DNA of 64,000 nt, taken from the NCBI GenBank assembly GCA_013002305.1, contig JABDKG010000042.1, positions 1 to 64,000 on the forward strand, read 5' to 3'. The translations under genes and the position numbers were made by a program. Below, one piece after another: positions 62,016-64,000 of this stretch (position 1 is its first letter; each line of letters opens with the position of its first letter). This stretch comes from Hellea sp. (GTDB lineage Bacteria; Pseudomonadota; Alphaproteobacteria; Caulobacterales; Maricaulaceae). A model generated the notes under the pieces. The model was not told the origin of the DNA. It did no database searches and saw nothing but the letters and a program-made list of their open reading frames with translations.

Positions 62016-62729
62016 ATGAATATTGGTGGCAAAGCGCTTTTACTATTTTCCGGCGGTCAGGACTCAGCAACCTGCCTGGCTTGGGCTTTGTCACGCTATA
62101 AAATGGTCGAAACTGTCGGGTTTGACTATGATCAGCGGCACGCAATAGAGCTGCAATGCCGCGATCAGGTTCGCGATCAAATCGCGGCCCTTAATCCAGA
62201 ATGGGAAAAGCGGCTCGGCCAAGATCATATTGTCGATCTATCTGTTCTGGGCGAAATCAGTGAAACCTCATTAACCCGTGATGTCGAAATAGAAATGCAC
62301 GAAACCGGTCTTCCCAGCACCTTTGTACCGGGGCGTAATTTGATATTCCTGAATTTTGCCGCCGCAATTGGATATCGCCGCGGGATTACGACCCTGATTG
62401 GCGGCATGTGCGAGGCTGATTTCTCCGGATATCCCGATTGCCGCCAGGATACGCTTGATCAGACTATGAGATCCATTTCCATGGGTATGGACAAGACCTT
62501 CAGGCTTGAAACGCCGCTCATGCACATCTCCAAAGCCGGGGCCTGGAATTTAGCAAATGAGCTGGGTGGTCAGGCGCTGATTGAAGTGATTTTGGAACAG
62601 ACCCACACATGTTATCTCGGCGAGCGCGGCGAGCGGCAGGCTTGGGGCTATGGCTGCGGACATTGCCCGGCCTGTGATCTGCGGGCTAAAGGATGGGAAA
62701 AATTCTCGGCGGATCAATCTAATCGATGA
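62016..62729 (+). CDS. queC: 7-cyano-7-deazaguanine synthase
   Basis: 237 residues. The ATP-pyrophosphatase loop [17 protein letters not shown] and the C-terminal zinc motif [11 protein letters not shown], with Cys in HTCYLG, are diagnostic of QueC. It converts CDG to preQ0 in queuosine synthesis. It overlaps queE by 4 bases (ATGA), so the two steps are translated together. Confidence 0.96.
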   Translation: MNIGGKALLLFSGGQDSATCLAWALSRYKMVETVGFDYDQRHAIELQCRDQVRDQIAALNPEWEKRLGQDHIVDLSVLGEISETSLTRDVEIEMHETGLPSTFVPGRNLIFLNFAAAIGYRRGITTLIGGMCEADFSGYPDCRQDTLDQTMRSISMGMDKTFRLETPLMHISKAGAWNLANELGGQALIEVILEQTHTCYLGERGERQAWGYGCGHCPACDLRAKGWEKFSADQSNR

Positions 62730-63358
62730 CCTATTCTGTCAAAGAAATATATCTAACCGTCCAGGGTGAGGGCGGGCAAACCGGCTTGCCAGCGGTCTTT
62801 TTACGCTTTGCCGGGTGCAATCTTTGGAGCGGACTTGAGCGCGATCGGGCGAACGCGGTGTGCAAATTTTGTGATACGCAATTTGTTGGCACAGACGGGC
62901 CGGGCGGCGGAAAGTTTAAGACGGCGCTAGAACTCGTTGCTGCCTGCGAGAAATATTGGCCAGGTGCTGAAGGTCAACGCTGGGTCGTTCTGACCGGCGG
63001 AGAACCGCTTTTGCAGCTTGATGATCAGCTGATAGAGGCATTTCATGAAGCGGATTTTAAAATCGCCGTCGAATCCAACGGGACACTCGCCGCGCCTAAC
63101 GGCATTGATTGGCTCTGTATTAGCCCCAAGGCCGACGCGCCTTTGGTCCAGATCCGCGGCCATGAACTTAAGCTCGTTTTTCCGCAGGCTGAGAACAGCC
63201 CGGAAGATTTTACGCATTTGGATTTTGAGCGGTTTTCGCTTCAGCCACTGGATGATGAAAATCTGAGAGACAATATGCAGGCGGCGCTCAACTATTGCCT
63301 AAAGCATCCGCAATGGCGCCTCAGCGTTCAAACCCATAAATGGCTAGGCGTTCCCTAA
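62726..63358 (+). CDS. queE: 7-carboxy-7-deazaguanine synthase, C-x14-C-x2-C type
   Basis: 210 residues, radical SAM family. The cluster cysteines are Cys31, Cys46 and Cys49 (FAGCNLW ... VCKFCDT), a C-x14-C-x2-C spacing instead of the standard C-x3-C-x2-C. This variant is known from some QueE proteins, such as that of Burkholderia multivorans. [10 protein letters not shown] and LTGGEPLLQ are the substrate and SAM motifs. It makes CDG from carboxy-tetrahydropterin. It ends 6 bases before the convergent secreted protein gene. Confidence 0.95.
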   Translation: MTYSVKEIYLTVQGEGGQTGLPAVFLRFAGCNLWSGLERDRANAVCKFCDTQFVGTDGPGGGKFKTALELVAACEKYWPGAEGQRWVVLTGGEPLLQLDDQLIEAFHEADFKIAVESNGTLAAPNGIDWLCISPKADAPLVQIRGHELKLVFPQAENSPEDFTHLDFERFSLQPLDDENLRDNMQAALNYCLKHPQWRLSVQTHKWLGVP

Positions 63359-63364
63359 AGCCGG

Positions 63365-63970
63365 CTAATTAATCGATTTGGCCGCTTTTTTGGCAAACCG
63401 GTCGATCGCGCGCTTTGCGTCGGACCAGGTTGTTCCATATTGCGCTTGGTGAATGTCATTCTCATACCAAGCATAAGAAAGCTGTCCTTGTGTTTCGCCG
63501 GATGGTGACAGGATCTCGCCTTCAAATGCTGCACCGCCGAGCGCGAAGCTCTGCATCGATAGGCCACTGCTTTTCGACATTTGCTTCATGGTTGGACGTG
63601 TTGGGCGCGCATCGGTCAATGTAATGCGAAGCGTTTGGCTCGCATTGTCCGAAATGGCGACACCTTCTTTTTCAAGACGTTTCGCCATCTGTCTTTCCAT
63701 TCGTTCGGCTAAAATATTCAAATCGCGTTCGCCGTAAAACCCGTTGCCACCAAATCCGTCATTCAGACCTCGCGTATGGCCACGGTCCCGAATATTTTCG
63801 GGAAGATTATCGGCGCGCCAGGCCAAATCTTCACCGATCACAACTTCGACCTTCACCGTGCTGATAGGCGCCGCGACGTCGGATTTAAACTTCTGAGAAC
63901 TTTTGGCCAAAGCCGGGCTCGCGAAAGCCAATCCGGCAGTGATTATAAGGGTGGTTGTTAGGCGGCGCAT
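63365..63970 (-). CDS. Secreted protein of unknown function
   Basis: 201 residues from ATG at 63970, with GGAGGAAACC just upstream; an ATG 4 codons earlier (63982) is part of that ribosome site and is rejected. Signal peptide ends near SPALAK. The mature part contains a charged helical ERMERQMAKRLEKEG region and conserved-looking beta segments. It has some likeness to DUF3313-type periplasmic proteins, but I cannot confirm that. Confidence 0.65.
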   Translation of the reverse strand: MRRLTTTLIITAGLAFASPALAKSSQKFKSDVAAPISTVKVEVVIGEDLAWRADNLPENIRDRGHTRGLNDGFGGNGFYGERDLNILAERMERQMAKRLEKEGVAISDNASQTLRITLTDARPTRPTMKQMSKSSGLSMQSFALGGAAFEGEILSPSGETQGQLSYAWYENDIHQAQYGTTWSDAKRAIDRFAKKAAKSIN

Positions 63971-64000
63971 GGTTTCCTCCAAATATTACATGACATAATA

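Overview
The window looks like chromosomal DNA of an alphaproteobacterium of the Caulobacterales/Hyphomonadales (Maricaulales) kind. This is inferred from gene content, not from a marker phylogeny. The pointers are a DivJ-like cell-cycle histidine kinase, a MucR/Ros regulator, CtrA-type boxes (TTAA-N7-TTAAC), DUF2336, DUF1491 and PAS_5 proteins, GatCAB, a non-catalytic dihydroorotase beside pyrB, an Entner-Doudoroff operon and a TonB-dependent receptor. Base composition looks moderate (about 50% GC by eye) and fairly even. I see no insertion sequence, prophage, CRISPR array, rRNA or tRNA; the region reads as core genome with some poorly described accessory modules.

Layout. 1-110: start of an oligopeptidase B-like gene running off the left edge. 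267-1505: DUF2336 protein. 1617-10025: a tightly overlapped operon for an Mrp/Mnh-type cation/proton antiporter with three NuoL/M/N-type subunits, one unknown membrane protein and a zinc-ligand-poor MucR as last gene. 10184-15938: PAS_5 protein, SufE, DivJ-like kinase, an orphan BcsB-like protein and DUF1491. 15999-21768: prfC, GST, apt, a small lipoprotein and the minus-strand set rplY-pth-ychF. 22086-24505: small secreted and membrane proteins, including two PAN-type proteins. 24568-28265: purA-nadB-nadC. 28538-32512: a gene with a CtrA box in front, then two DUF4139 paralogues. 32514-36022: amidase lipoprotein and two GumN/TraB-family proteins. 36094-39485: pyrC-like, pyrB, ruvX and an acyltransferase. 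39689-43070: gatC-gatA-small ORF-gatB. 43082-48968: PQQ dehydrogenase lipoprotein, HupE/UreJ-type protein, PpiC-type isomerase and DUF3604 lipoprotein. 49125-50398: very small membrane proteins and a nitroreductase. 50535-55675: LacI regulator and zwf-pgl-edd. 55733-58210: ABC exporter and VTT-domain protein. 58419-60905: TonB-dependent receptor. 60953-63970: MaoC hydratase, secreted unknown proteins, queC and queE.

How parts fit together. The antiporter operon would exchange Na+ or K+ for H+, and its last gene may control it. The LacI protein probably controls the Entner-Doudoroff genes, since a perfect 14-bp palindrome sits on a TTGACA -35 element in front of zwf. PurA and NadB both consume aspartate and share an operon. 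The least understood and most interesting modules are the DUF3604/PpiC/HupE/PQQ-dehydrogenase group, the antiporter with its additional subunits, and the tandem DUF4139 proteins, one of which carries a TonB-box-like motif.
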